A stretch of 64,000 nucleotides of DNA from Gonatopus flavifemur (GCA_018340375.1 JAFFJZ010000004.1:37918001-37982000), one strand, 5' to 3'; counted from the stretch's first letter, positions 1 through 11,914 are shown. Numbers and translations are program-made. The notes: generated by a model not told the origin, from the letters alone.

Positions 1-427
1 CTACCGGTTTTGTTCTGATTCTAACCATCATCACACGTTCATTATGTTGCAAATAATTCTCTATTCTATTTCCTACTCTTTTATGCATTACAATTCCTAC
101 ACCTGCTTGACCGTTCTTTGATCCTGTATGAATTATTCTATAATCCCCACTCCAGAAATCGCCCTCTTGTGGCCATCTCATTTCGCTAATCCCCATTACG
201 TCTATATCCAACCTATTCATTTCTAATTTCAAATTCTCTAATTTCCCCGCTTGCCTCAGTGATCTAACATTCCACGCTCCGACTCGAAGAATGTTGTTTC
301 TTTTCCCTATCCTATTCTTCGGTTCTCGTTCCTTGCTGATGAAGCTTCCTCGAGCAGCCTCCACCCGGAGATCCGAACGGGAGACTAGTTTACCTCCGCA
401 ATATTTTACCCGAGAGAGCGCCATCAT
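1..427 (-). CDS. 5' end of a LINE endonuclease/reverse-transcriptase ORF, cut by the window edge
   Basis: The minus strand is open without a stop from an ATG at 427 to position 1, about 142 codons. The first 45 or so residues are a basic leader containing ALSRVKYCGG. The APE-type endonuclease begins near residue 50 with RVGAWNVRSL, followed by the EMRW motif, DFWSGDYRI and an AGVGIVMHKR stretch. This order (WNVRSL, then the catalytic-Glu EMRW motif, then the GVG...H block) is that of the endonuclease in insect proteins often annotated as craniofacial development protein 2-like, which are non-LTR retrotransposon products that nick the target site. The rest of the endonuclease and any reverse transcriptase would lie left of the window. 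No frameshift or stop is seen, so the copy may be young. The clade (RTE, CR1 or other) cannot be fixed without the RT domain. Confidence 0.85.
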   Translation of the reverse strand, partial: MMALSRVKYCGGKLVSRSDLRVEAARGSFISKEREPKNRIGKRNNILRVGAWNVRSLRQAGKLENLKLEMNRLDIDVMGISEMRWPQEGDFWSGDYRIIHTGSKNGQAGVGIVMHKRVGNRIENYLQHNERVMMVRIRTKPV

Positions 428-828
428 GTATTTATTAATTTGTTTGTTTGTTTTCGTTACATAATATTCCAGGTTGAGAAAAAGTGTCATTTCCTCGGGA
501 AGTATTGAAAAATGTCAAGGAAGGTAGTTTCCCCTTGCTTTCCTTCCGTTCAATTTTGCCGATGTTTCTGACATTAGGATGATTCCGTTTCTCTCAGTTT
601 GTATTCTTTCTCTTGAGTAGTTCATTCCACTCAAAAAAAAAGATCCAACTCTGAGATACTTATCCTCCCCACCACGTAAAGGAAGCAGATACTACCAGGG
701 ATGGATGAAAAGGATATCAAGGACAGGTATCATGAATATCCCCCTGGGAGACCCGCAATCATCCACGGGGAGGATATTCCCGTTAGATTGCACCAATCAT
801 TTGTGGAATTTCATACATTCAATTCATG
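428..828. other. Unassigned stretch between two LINEs
   Basis: No recognisable gene. It probably holds the 5' untranslated end of the minus-strand LINE next to its start at 427. A 62-codon open frame at 701-889 has no family features and runs across the insertion site of the neighbouring element, so it is not a gene. Confidence 0.4.
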
Positions 829-1068
829 TATACTGACATTAGGGAGTTGCGCACAGACGTGTCATTGTAGGTCCGCTTCGATCAATTAATTATATAGATA
901 TAACGCGAGCAATTAAGGAAAAAGAAATAAGAGAAATTACTTTATTTTATTCCTAGTGATGCAAGTGACCATTCCTCAGAATACTAAAAGTGTTTTATTA
1001 GTGAGGAATTAACATTCTTGAGAAAATTGTTCAAAATTTCCACTGACTAAACTTAGTGTGTCGAAGAC

Positions 1069-2036
1069 ATGAGTTCTGTTAAGGAAGCAACTACAGATGG
1101 TCGAGGTGGGAAGAGTCAAGGCCAAAATTCCAACGATATATCAGAGAAACTCTCGTTTATTATGAACGAACTGTCATCAATAAGAACAGATGTAAATAGA
1201 ATCGACTCAAATCAAAACACATCCGCACAACTGATCAAGAATTGTACGGAGGAGTTGGATAAATCTATGATTAATATCTCAAAAAAAATGGATCAATGCA
1301 ATGAAGAAATCCAAAAATTAAAAGTAAAAAACCTTGCAGCTCACAAAGAGATACGTAACTTGAAGGGTCGAATGGAAAGTTATAAACAAATCTTAGAATA
1401 CGATGGAGTAAAAATTACAAACATTCCACAAATCGGAAACGAAAATTGAATGAATACTATAGAAACTATCTGTTCTGCTATCAACTTTTCCTTTAACAAA
1501 GACTCATTCGACGATTGCTATCGTATAAAGTCTGTTCCTACGGAACCACCGATCGTAATGAAATTCGATAATAAATCTGACAAAAAGGAATTTCTTGTAA
1601 GAAAAAACGAATCCCGTAACAAATTGTTTACGGACATATTTTCAATCACTCCAAAATCAGAATTCTTTATCCAAAGCATGATGTCTCCCTATTTTGGGAG
1701 ATGTTTAAAACACTGAAACGGTTACAAAGAGAGAGGAAATTGAACAGAGTCTGGTTCAAAGAAGATAAGGTACTAGTAAAGGAAGTCGATCGTGGAAAAA
1801 CTATTACTATATACACCGAAGAGGATATGAATACACTAATGCAGAAAATTGACTCAGACGCTTCTGAAGTGGAATTCTCTGAAAAAGAAAATAATCATGA
1901 CGACTTGGATTCGGACATCTCTGCTGCTAGTAAAACCAGCCGGACGAAAAAAAGCAGAATCGTGCGCCGAGATACTAACTCAAGTACTTTGGATCGTTTT
2001 TTATCCCCAGCCAGGAAATCAACAACGCAGAAGTAA
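1069..2036 (+). pseudogene. LINE ORF1 (coiled coil plus FP25K-like domain), one stop and one frameshift
   Basis: The first 126 codons (1069-1449) are rich in K, E, N and S with a heptad pattern around residues 20-115, a coiled coil likely used for trimerisation. The frame is closed by a TGA at 1447-1449 but continues in frame from 1450, where the sequence resembles the baculovirus FP25K-like C-terminal domain found in many insect LINE ORF1 proteins: CYRIKS, then PPIVMKF, then a KKEFL block. A frameshift near 1690-1710, inside MSPYFG, moves the frame to 1701-2036, which gives KTLKRLQRERKL, a basic nucleic-acid-binding region, and an acidic then basic tail. ORF1 proteins bind element RNA as part of the retrotransposition particle. 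This copy cannot make the intact protein. Confidence 0.75.
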
Positions 2037-2065
2037 GATTAGCGTCAAACCACTCAACACCATCG

Positions 2066-3309
2066 ATGTCGGTGAATACTATAAATCCTAAGACGCGTGT
2101 AGCAAAACATAATATTTCCTTATGCTTTTGGAACATTCATGGTTTTAATAACTTATCTAATCTAGCCTACGAGGAACTTCAAGAACTACTTTCCTTTGAC
2201 GTAATATGCTTATGTGAGACTTGGCTCATCAATGGGAATTGCAATGATCCAAAATTTCTTGATTTCCTTGTTATTTTCCTTGCCCCAGCTGTGAGACAAA
2301 AAAGTTTAGGGAGAGCGAGTGGTGGTCTAATCACTTTGATTAATAAGAAGTTAAACCTAGAATGCGAAATGATTGACTACTCCAATGTTCACCTTGCAGT
2401 GGAAATCTCTTTGAAGAACAATCCGATAATACTTTCAAATGTTTAACTGAGCCCTTCGCTAAATGACGAGCAATGTATCGACTCGCTATCGGATATATTT
2501 TTGGATTCAACAAATAAATATGCCGAATGTAAATGGATTATCGGAGGCGATTTTAATGCTCGAATTGGTGACCTGAATCAACTAGACGAAATAATTTGTG
2601 AGGGCCATCTATTGAGTGATATCAGGAATAATAGCGACAGCAAGCGTAACAAGAGGGGCCTATTGTTGGTGGCTTTGATGGAGGAGTGTGGGTTAGCGGT
2701 CTGTAATGGTAGATCGCCTGGTGATGTTTGAGGTGACCTCACTTACTTGTCGAAACAAGGGGGGAGTACGGTAGACTTGGTCTGGATCAATTTTGATACG
2801 TTTGATATTTTTGAAAACTATTCCGTATCTCTCACATCTCCCCTATCAGACCACCTTGCGTCCACTCTTCTGATCAAATACTTAGATTCAGCTAACTCGA
2901 ACGAACTTGGCTCAGAAAACGGAATCTTTGTCAAGGACAACCGCATACTTTGGAACGGAGATAAAAAATCTAACTTCACTACAAGCTTAGAACGGTCTGC
3001 GAATATCTACGTCAATTAAGATTCTCAGACAGGAAGAAAACATACTTATATTGTAATAATGCCTCGTATAAGGTCGATCACAACAGTAATTGTACAATTT
3101 GTAATCTACAAGAATTGGAATCTCTTTCTCATATATTTTTTTCTTGTCCTGTTTATAAATCGCTAAGAGGTCAATATGGTGCAACTAATCGCTGCAATCA
3201 GCTCAACGATTTGCTTTATGTAGATGATTCGCTCACAACAATCGAAACTATTTATTATTCCATAAGTAATGCGCTAAAAATAAGAGCTTTCATGTTAAAC
3301 GAGCAATAG
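2066..3309 (+). pseudogene. LINE ORF2 remnant: endonuclease fused to C-terminal zinc motif, RT missing
   Basis: The reading frame 2066-3019 holds an APE-type endonuclease: SLCFWNIHG near the start, ICLCETW for the catalytic Glu, GGDFNARIGDL in the middle and a terminal SDH block at about 2850. In-frame stops lie at 2444-2446, 2729-2731 and 3017-3019. From 3019 a different frame gives RFSDRKKTYLYC, then CTIC...H...C (C-x2-C-x11-H-x4-C), the zinc-binding segment at the C-terminus of I/R1-group ORF2 proteins, ending at a stop at 3307-3309. The 500 or so residues between them, including all reverse transcriptase motifs, are absent. The join lies near 3010. The remnant is dead and could only have moved using enzymes from another copy. 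Confidence 0.82.
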
Positions 3310-3593
3310 CACAAGTGACTTAAATTTATCTCGATTTTCAAATACGAATTTTACTTCACTCCTATAATCTTGTCTATGTTCCATTTAATATTAACTAGTA
3401 TCATATACTGAGCAAACGGAATTATTGCTGCGGCCCATTTGAGGTTGATAGCTATATAAATACATGTACTTCGTCTCACTTATCATGGACCACTTCTGTA
3501 TCACCCTTTTCAACACACGCACCTCCTTCTGTATAGGATTTTCTTGTGAACAGAATAAATAAATAATAAATAATGATGATATACTGACATTAG

Positions 3594-4262
3594 AAAAATT
3601 TCGAACACATTTTTATAGAATTTCAAATTCCATTCCGTACATTACATTACAATTGAGGTATACAATCACCGAATCAATTATAACTCCGCAGATTGCTGAA
3701 TCTTGACTGTAATAAGTTCATAATGTATTTGAAATTTCTCATTCGCAACATAAATTAAATCAATTATCAAATTGAAACAAAAGCTTGTAACAATAAAAGA
3801 TTCAAGATTCTGATCGACTGTAAAACACTCCATAATCATAATTGCTCCTCAAATTGAAATACCTCCAGGTTCGTTATGAAGAATTCCTTTCAGCTGGTTT
3901 GAATCCAATAGATCAAGAGACGCGGTAGCGTCTCGACGTCAAGAACATGAGAAAAAACAACAAAGGAACATGTAAGTGAAAAAGCAGAAGTCGCGCGCTA
4001 CCGTTGTATCTTTACTCTTAAGCCGAGATTTAACCTTCTGAAAAAATTTTCAATGCACAATAACTCGTCACACATTGAATGTCACGAAGAAATAATTACA
4101 CTTTTATTATATACTTCGACTACACACTTTCGTTCAAGCAGACTCCGAACGCGATCTTGAAATATAAACGTTTTTGAAATTTCATGTGATCAAAAGATCA
4201 TCAACCAACATTCTTGTTCAGATTGATCGATTTCTTTCATCACGATAAATCTCATCACTATC
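3594..4262. other. Unassigned AT-rich stretch
   Basis: No gene or repeat recognised. A short perfect palindrome, gagacgc-ggta-gcgtctc, lies near 3919-3936. Confidence 0.4.
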
Positions 4263-4393
4263 TGAAGGTCTAGACACACAAGCTATGTAAATATGTAAAC
4301 CTAAGACACGTATGCGCAGAAGCCATATACGAGATCTATGCAGGCTTCCGTTCCTCACATGCTCGTTTACGTAGCTTGTGTATTTAGGCCTTC
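4263..4393. repeat. 130-bp hairpin with about 27-bp inverted repeats (MITE-like)
   Basis: The left arm at 4264-4292 (gaaggtctagacacacaagc and onward) matches the reverse complement of the right arm at 4364-4393 with about three mismatches. The central 70 bases show no pairing. A target duplication was not resolved. Confidence 0.6.
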
Positions 4394-4577
4394 AAGGTGG
4401 GTTTTCAATTTTCGCAATAGTATAGATGTATCTATCTCTTTCTTTTTTCCAACATCCAATAGCGTTCATTTCAGTGTAGTATGGTCTATACATTGTCAAA
4501 ACATGAACAAATAATCTGTCAATGAGACGATGAGGTGATTGGTTATTATAATATTAAAAGAATAATTGGAAAATGAA

Positions 4578-5408
4578 CCCTGTTGAAAAAACCCAGCATC
4601 GTCCAACATGGAACCAACTTGGTCCCAGCTGGTTCAACTTGGTTTCAGATAGACCGACTTAGTCCCAGCTGGACCAACTTGGTTCCACCATACTGACCAC
4701 GATGGGTAGCCCAATAACCAACGTAGGACCAACTTGGTCCGAGCTGAACCAAGTTGGTTGCACCATACAGACCTTAAGGATTGGCCCAACAATCAATATG
4801 GGATCAACTCGGTTTAATTGGAGCAACTTGGTCCCAGCTGAATCAAGTTGGTTGCATCACACAGACCATGATGGATGGCCCAACAACCAACAAGAGACCA
4901 ACTTGGTTCCAATTGAACCAATTTGGTTCCAGCCGATGCCAGTCAAAGACCATGAGGGCAGTTGAGTCAGGTTCAACGAGATTACCCCCTTCATCACGAT
5001 CTATGATGGAAATGAAATCTCGAAATGCCAGCGAGATGGGCCTTAGTGAAATATAATAAAAATTAAAACCCCTGGGTAATTCTGCTTCATACTACTGGAA
5101 TTTTGAGGATTCGCTCATTGCTATCGGAGTGTGTATCGAACACGGTCTGAATTATGTAGGTATCAGGTCAGTAAAGTTAGGTATAACCATGCAGGATAGT
5201 GCCGACCCGGGTGGAACCATACTGGGTAATACCATGCTGAGTAGGACCTATCTATAGGGGACCTAGGTAGGATCATGTTGGTCCCATACGGATAGGTCTC
5301 ATCCAGCATGATCTTACCATACATGGTTCAACCCTGTAACCAAATTCCTACTGATTCTACCTAGCATGATCGGACCCAGCTGGACCCCAGCTGGGTTTTT
5401 CAACAGGG
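4578..5408. mobile_element. 831-bp TIR element with CCCTGTTGAAAAA ends and AATGAA target duplication
   Basis: The left end ccctgttgaaaaaacccagc is mirrored at 5389-5408. The six bases aatgaa flank it on both sides (4572-4577 and 5409-5414). The interior is made of degenerate short repeats of ccaacttggtcccagctg on both strands (about 4600-4940), then a part rich in ggaccta/tgggacc words (5200-5390). The open frames at 4702-5056 are by-products of this repetition. No transposase is present, so it is non-autonomous. The superfamily is not assigned. Confidence 0.75.
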
Positions 5409-5414
5409 AATGAA

Positions 5415-5930
5415 TCACAGGTAACTACATCACAGGTTACTACAGGTTATTCAGAACCACAATCAAACACAAATAATTTGGAAGTCTATATACTTTTATA
5501 CATCTCTTGGAAAAATTCATGGATGAATGAATGAATGAATGATGAAGTTTGTTTTTTTGAATACTGATCGATCCACAACAAACAAACGGAAAAATTCGTC
5601 ATGTTTTATTAGAACAATATAGTAAAAGTTAGGCACAAGAATTTGTAACTGTGTATTTTATATAATGAATTTCTTGTATCGCGAATAAACTCCCTTAGTA
5701 GCGCAGCTACTGTAACTAGAAGAAAGTGACATTCTCAACTTCTGAAGAATGACTTTTTATTTTGCAGATGTAATTTCTTCATTATAAAATAAAAGTGAGA
5801 CGTTTTTTGATTCGAAACTGAAAAACCAACCCTCTGAAAAGGGAAGGCCGCTGTTTAACATCGAAATAGTGACTTGTGTTGAAGTTACAGTATTTTGACT
5901 CTGAACAAAATTGCATTATTGATGCATGAA
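5415..5930. other. Unassigned stretch with a short TGAA microsatellite
   Basis: A (TGAA)n run of about five units lies at about 5523-5543. Nothing else is recognised. It probably includes the 3' untranslated end of the broken transposase-like gene that follows on the minus strand. Confidence 0.4.
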
Positions 5931-5931
5931 T

Positions 5932-8369
5932 TCACAAAATGATATTAAAAAATTCAAAGTACTTGAAGTTATCATTCCTCTGATACTTCTGAAAGGTTGT
6001 TCCTGCACTCAAATTTTTGTGCCGTTTTTGGGTCTTTGGAAATAAATTATATTCCACTGCTGAAAAATGAGTCTTAAGAATAAATGATGAGTCTGCCATA
6101 GGTATTATGCAATGATATTTGAGAGTTCCTGCTATTGTTTTCGCAGATGCAAATCGTTTTTCAAGCGTTTTCCCAGCCTCCATATGTGTACTCTTTGAAC
6201 TGGAAAAAATTACAGTTTCTTTTAAATGTACTTTAGCCCACTGATGAAGAGCATCAGCAGTCAAAATCTGATTTTCATTTGATGCTTGCAGACTTGCACA
6301 TGCTGCAAGCTTTTTAAATTTCCACCAATACCATCGCAGGGTCCTTTACCATGTGCACTTGCATGAAAATTTCCTCTCAAATACTTCGTGATGATTTTTT
6401 GGAATTCACAAACAGCTACTGTGTCATGAGTCAGATTGTCAGACAAAATTGCTACACTACGATGCCTTAACTCTTCTGTTCTGTAATAAATCACTGTTGT
6501 CAAAATGGTAACTTGATTATTATTCCAATGGAACGATTGAATAGCATTCTGAGCAATGAATGCGTAATTTTCAGCAAAGTCACACGTAACTATGAATTCT
6601 CCAGTTTTCAAGTTATCCTTGAGATTCTTCAGGAAAGATGATTGTTCCTTTGCTATAAAAGCATGAGATTTCAACTTACGTAAACGTTCACAGAGATCTT
6701 CCACGAGATCATCTGCGTCTGTGATTTCAGTTTCCAAAGTACTACGATCAATTTGTTGCCAAATTTGATATTCTACTCTCTCAATGTGCTGATTTGTAAG
6801 ATTTGATTGTGAAAATTTTTTAAATTATCTATTCCAGGTCACGCTAAACCCTTGTCAAGATAACATTTATGAGTAGGGTTTCCACATACAATCATTTTAA
6901 TAGCATCTTGGTAAGAAGTCATGGGAAAATCTGTCGCACACGTTAGTTTTTGTGAGTCCATCGCATCCAACAATCAATGCACATTTTCGTGATGAACACA
7001 CACGCATACGGTATGAGTTTCAGTAGCTCCAGTGAGGACACAATTTCGAAGTCTTAACTGTGAAAATTTCGATAAGCTCACATTAAGTGTAGGATTCTTC
7101 AATATGAATGAAGAATACAATTCGGCAAGATCGCATAAGATCAATCTTTTTTGAACATGTTCGCAGGTGCCATCAATAGTTTTGATCGAAACATAATCTT
7201 TCATGCCTGGCAATATTCGGCTGTTTTCATCATCTAAGTAGACAGCGATGACAGAATTCTCAGTCTAGGAAGATAGCTTTCGTCCTTTCTTTGGATTTGG
7301 TGATGTTAGAATTCCGTTTTCAGTTACCAACTGTATCGCTTTCTTCGCTTGACGTTCTGAAGTGTTGAATTCAGCAGCCAATGTCCTTCGTCCCCATGAT
7401 TTTGGTGCGAGGGTTGGAAGCAAAATCTTTCGTCAGTAACTGAAAGACCGTTTGAATTTCTCTTTGATTTAATCGAGAACTTCCACAGCTGATTTGTGAT
7501 GTTTTATTTGACGCACTTGTTCTGACCTCTTGGATTTTTTTATTAATGAAATAGGAAAATCCTCTTCATTTGTATCAATATTCTCCTCCTCGTTAATTCC
7601 AAGATGTGGAACCTCATTCATTTCGAATAATGTTTGATCCTGAGAGATGAAAATTTCTCAATTATCCTAGTTCTTTCATCATGAGATAATATTTTTAACT
7701 ATACCCCACACTGAGGGAAATAATTACTGTTGCCAAGAGAATATATTCTTGAATATTTTTGAGAATACATATTCTCGATTACAGCTGATATAATGTAGAC
7801 CCAAGAAAAATTTTCTTGATCCAAGAAAATATTTCCCGATCTAAGAAACATATTCTTGAGTGCAAAAAAATGTTCTTGTATCAAGGATACATATTCTCGG
7901 AGGAATGGATTCCTCGGAACGAGGAAATATGATGCTGGGGACAGTAATTATTTCTCTTAGTGCAAGAGAACACCAAGATTCAAAACCCTTCATTAAATGT
8001 AAAATAAAGCTATGGACATTTGAAGATTAAATAAACGTTCGTTGGGAGTCAATTTATCTATAATCAACCTAAAATTGATCTATTCGACTCGTGTTCGCTT
8101 GGGGTACTGTATATTATTTTGTGAATGAAATAATAAAGTAGACCTACGTCAAATGAGTTATTCTCGTTTGTATCTATCAGAACAGCTTGGGCGTCATACA
8201 AAGGAGACATTGTAGAAAGTACACTCATCTCTTCCCTACATCCCCCACATATTTGGGCATCAGAGGGTAAATGAGGATATTTTTTTTCAAGACTCAAAGA
8301 TAAGGTTCGAAGATCAAAACACTTTTTGTGGCAAGGATATTGGAATGGATTTGAACATCGATCACCCAA
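5932..8369 (-). pseudogene. Broken transposase-like gene of the HGKG...CDGIGG family (copy 1)
   Basis: Read on the minus strand in order. 8369-8064 encodes a zinc-binding N-terminus (RCSNPF, then HKKC, then a CxxCR motif, ICGGCREEM). 7500-7213 is degenerate. 7213-6974 gives MPGMKDYVSIK, HVQKRLILCDLAELY and THTVCVCVHHENVH. 6737-6261 gives TCDFAENYAFIAQNA, SFHWNNN, a THDTVAV motif and HGKGPCDGIGG. 6264-5932 continues in another frame with LTADALHQWAKVHL. From memory, proteins with this block order are scattered through arthropod and cnidarian genomes and behave like DDE transposases of an unnamed or rarely named family. The step from KYLRGNF to HASAHGKG lacks the DGA...KN block present in the copy at 53971-54736, so the core has an internal deletion. 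Several frameshifts and a MITE (7709-7962) also break it. Confidence 0.65.
7709..7962. mobile_element. 254-bp MITE, ends CACT(G/A)AG(G/A)GAAATAATT
   Basis: The left end cactgagggaaataattac and the right end at 7941-7962 are inverted copies with two mismatches over 22 bases. The interior holds several short inverted pairs built on ttcttg/caagaa. It lies between the zinc-finger part and the core of the minus-strand transposase-like gene, so it inserted there. Confidence 0.68.
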
Positions 8370-9854
8370 ACTTCTCCGTTCGATTGTGTTGTTATGTAGT
8401 AAAAAATCCTTTCTTATTCAAATAACCATGAGTAGATGATCGATTACGAAAACTCCAAAAATTACAAAGTTTTACTTCTTTAATACTCACGGTCTCACAT
8501 TCAAAACGACACAAAACTGTTAATGAGATTTACAGTGGCATGAATAACATACGTTATGTTGTAAACAAAACACAATCAGGTTGCGCTGGAAACAATGACA
8601 GTCACCATTCAATTGAAACTCCAGGATATAATTCTATTCTAATGATATAAATGAAGTCGAATGCTCAGTAAGTTAGAGTCGAAGAGTAACACTAAGAAAT
8701 AACAAAGAATAACATTTGATCAGTTACAGTGATTTTCACTGATTCAGATACTGAAAACTACAGCAGAATGAATTTCTCATTAACATAAAATATTATTTAA
8801 AATACTGGCTTAGTGCTGTATTCATACACGATTGTGGCGGGTGGACGCGTGGAATGCGTGCGCTTGAACTCCTCCTTAATTTCGAAAAATCTTGTTGTCC
8901 CATTCTCAAATCTAAACGGTTCTCAAGCTAAACAGTCAAGCTTCCAATATGTCAAGGTCTTATCAAAATCAAAAGGGTCGCATTGAACGAAAAATGCAAA
9001 AATGCTTTTGAAACTTGAGTTTCTATGTGAAATATTTTTTCTACGTGATTGAATATATTTTTATTGTGGAATTCAGAAAAAATCCTATAAATGTCAGGGA
9101 AAACATGTTTTCATTGAACAAAAATAATGAGGATTATGATTTTTCGGAAAAATGCAGGTTGAAAAAATGTTCAAAATTTGAACCCCTGTAACATGAAAAC
9201 CCGACTCCACAGACCCCTATTGTTAACACAATTCAAAGAGGTTGACTAGGACAACAATTTTATGGAATTGCATCAACATTGATCAGATTGAAATTTTGAG
9301 GTGGTAACACTTGGCGAATTTTACTCCAAATATCATAATTCCTCCACGAATAGTCCGCTACTGTCCTATTATCCTACAAGAGTTGTTGGCAGACTCTGAA
9401 AAAGGGAAAAGTGCATCCACAAAAGAATTCGCAATGAAATATGTCCATACTCTTGGATCTCCTCCACGATTGACTGGGACCGATGAATTCAGGATTTAGA
9501 ACATGACGATGGAAAGGTAGACAATGGATTGTTCGAAATTATGAGCTACTCTGAGCGCTCCGAGCTGCTTTCAGCATCAACTTATCGGTCAACTCACATT
9601 TAGTTTCCAGAATTTTTCACATCTATCCTTGTTTGAGGAAATTCACTTTCCCTTCCTCCTTTCCTTCATTTTGAATTTCAATAATCTTTCGCTGTCTAAT
9701 GATGAGATGAGTAATGAGAGCCCAAGTGGTTTTTCATAACACAGAAATAATCTGAGGACATTTTCTTCATTGCTATGGTTCCTATCAAACTCGACATGAG
9801 GATTCAATTTTTAATCGTTTTCAATAGAAGGTATATTCAGAAAAAGAAGTGAAG
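8370..9854. other. Unassigned stretch of about 1.5 kb
   Basis: No coding similarity or repeat recognised on either strand. It may contain the 5' end of the transposon whose gene ends at 8369. A 62-codon frame at 9311-9499 has no recognisable features. Confidence 0.35.
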
Positions 9855-10654
9855 TCCCAATAAAAAAACTCCAAGAAAGTAAAAAAATAACGCCGAGCAC
9901 ATCACAATGCGATCAATATCTACAAAAACAAATCTATAGACCTATTCTCAACAGAAATTTTATTACATTTGAATTTTCGATGCAATACAACAGGATATGC
10001 CCCATCTGAGAAAAAAGATGTGAAATGAATATGTGCTGCCAAGTACATTTGGTTATCCAAATGGTATGTAAACGATTTTTTGTATATCGTAACTTCAATT
10101 TCCTTCAATTCTATCCAATGTCGATGCGGAACACTTGGCGTGGCCAATAAGGATTTTATTGTAAAAGTGTTCAATAATAAGAGCTAAAAATTTCCCACCA
10201 GCCACGTCAAATTTTTCGTAGGGATATGAATTTCAAAACTGTCCAGAAATGACCCACACGTTTGGTTCAAAATAAGTCAGAGTTCTTTCTAGTAGGTATG
10301 CTAAATGATTGAACATAATTTTTCTTCTACTCCACTTTATGTTCATTTTCGACACAATGACGTTTTTCGAAGATCCTCAAACACTTTGAATAAAATTGAA
10401 AAAAATTGAAGTTACAATATACAAAAAATCGTTTGCATACCATTTGGATAACCAAATGTACATGGCAGCACATATTTATTTCACATCTTTTCTCTCAGAT
10501 GGGGCATATCCTGTTGTATTGCATCGAAAATTTAAATGTGATGAAATTTCTGTTGAGAATAGGTCTATAGATTTGTTTTTGTAGATATCGATCACATTTT
10601 CATGTGCATGGCGTTGATTTTTTATTTTTTGGCAGTTTTTTTATTGGGATAAAG
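9855..10654. repeat. Inverted repeat of about 250-bp arms with mirrored open frames
   Basis: 9855-10118 and 10408-10654 are inverted copies, roughly 85-90 percent alike by eye, around a loop of about 290 bases. Because the arms are inverted, each shows the same short open frame (9920-10174 on minus, 10396-10584 on plus) containing DGAYPVVLHRKFKC. The arms differ at codons such as N/D, K/E and H/Y. Both frames stop at the same place (SIDLFL). I do not recognise the peptide. It may be the frame of a foldback element or chance openness. Confidence 0.65.
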
Positions 10655-11914
10655 TCATACTCAAAGAATTCTGTGGTGTATACCATACACACGAGACCCA
10701 ATGAAATTTGTCTCCACGTTGTAATCCACAAATTGATATCTTTGCCACTGTCATATCTCTGAAAGACCGAAGATGAAATGTAATTTTATGAGAGAAATTT
10801 ATCAGCAGTGATGCCAGGAAAGACGGTGTGGACCGAAAAATCAGCCCCTCTACCGTGCACACGATGAAACTTTCGTATACATGTGAGTTCAAACAATAAT
10901 TGTAAAAATGTGAAATTGTGAAATTTGTACCATTTTTTCATTATATAATTGTGAAAAATGTTTTCTCGCGGATCTTCATTCCTCAACTAGGTATCCCATT
11001 TCCGATAGTCACTCCTGCCGTAAATCGAGCAGGTCCGCCATGGGCGTCAATGGATTAAGGGATATGAACACTGTAAACGTGGATATTTTAGATGTTTGTT
11101 GTGCTATGGATAAAAAAAATCGACTGTATGGATTACTGTGAAACTCTGTACACTTCTTTATTCAATCTAACAGTACATGAACAAAAATTTCCTTTTTTTC
11201 ACAAAATGGTGGCGCGCACTAGTCCGTCAAAAATGGCGCCTTTGTCAAACTTCCCCAATGTGATTGATAGCTTTCCAGCGAAACGGAGCATCTGAGAGCA
11301 AAAAACCAAAAGGTTCCTCCAAATATATGCAACCGGCTATCCCATGACGTACGGGATTTCGAAAATATTGATTTGAAACAAAATGGCAACCATTTGAAGG
11401 AAAAAATCGCAATTCCCACGAAATTTTCAACAGAAGATTGTTTATAAAAAACAAAGTGAGGGATGAAAAAACGGCTATGTCATGCTATAGAGACAAGTTT
11501 CCTCTGCAAAATGAGGTATGGATCAAGTCGATCGCATAAGAACTGTCTGAGTTATGCTATCAACCAGATCAGAAGAGGTGATTTTGAGTGAACGGCGTTC
11601 AAAGTTTCAGTGTACTGCTATATATATGTATATATATAGACATATTCTTTCACATTATATTGCCACTTGGAATGATTTTTGCAAGCAAAGCAGGCGGGAA
11701 AATGTATGACACGAGCTTTGGAGCGCAGCGCCTCAAAATGCCAAGGATCGTTCGGATACCATGTCAGTGTTTGACACCATTTTCGGATACTCAGAGTTCG
11801 AATTGTAATTTGCAACTTCAGATACATATTTTTTGGGGTATAAAGTGTTGATCTATGGGAAAAACAAATTTCAATTTTTTGAGAATGTCACAGTTTTCAT
11901 ACCTCTTAATAATC
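10655..11914. other. Unassigned stretch
   Basis: Nothing recognised. Overlapping short frames on both strands (10641-10986 minus, 11219-11454 minus, 11588-11851 plus) look like chance. An ATATATGTATATATATAG run lies near 11620-11640. Confidence 0.35.

Larger units (their letters stand above)
843..3579 (+). mobile_element. Non-LTR retrotransposon with 14-bp target-site duplication and deleted RT
   Basis: The 14 bases tatactgacattag occur at 829-842 and again at 3580-3593, exactly bracketing this segment, so it inserted as a unit. It has a 5' leader of about 225 bases (843-1068), a two-part ORF1 (1069-2036), an ORF2 (2066-3309) and a 3' end in a short AATA/AATGATGA-type tail just before the right duplication. 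The tail and duplication are those of LINE target-primed integration. The element is only 2737 bases long because ORF2 jumps from the endonuclease to the C-terminal zinc motif. The organisation (FP25K-like ORF1, APE endonuclease, CCHC after the RT, simple-repeat tail) fits an I/R1-group LINE; the exact clade is inference. Confidence 0.88.

Noticed and set aside
4702..5056. Two overlapping plus-strand open frames of 87-91 codons
   Set aside because: They arise from the short-period repeats within the TIR element and have no protein family features.
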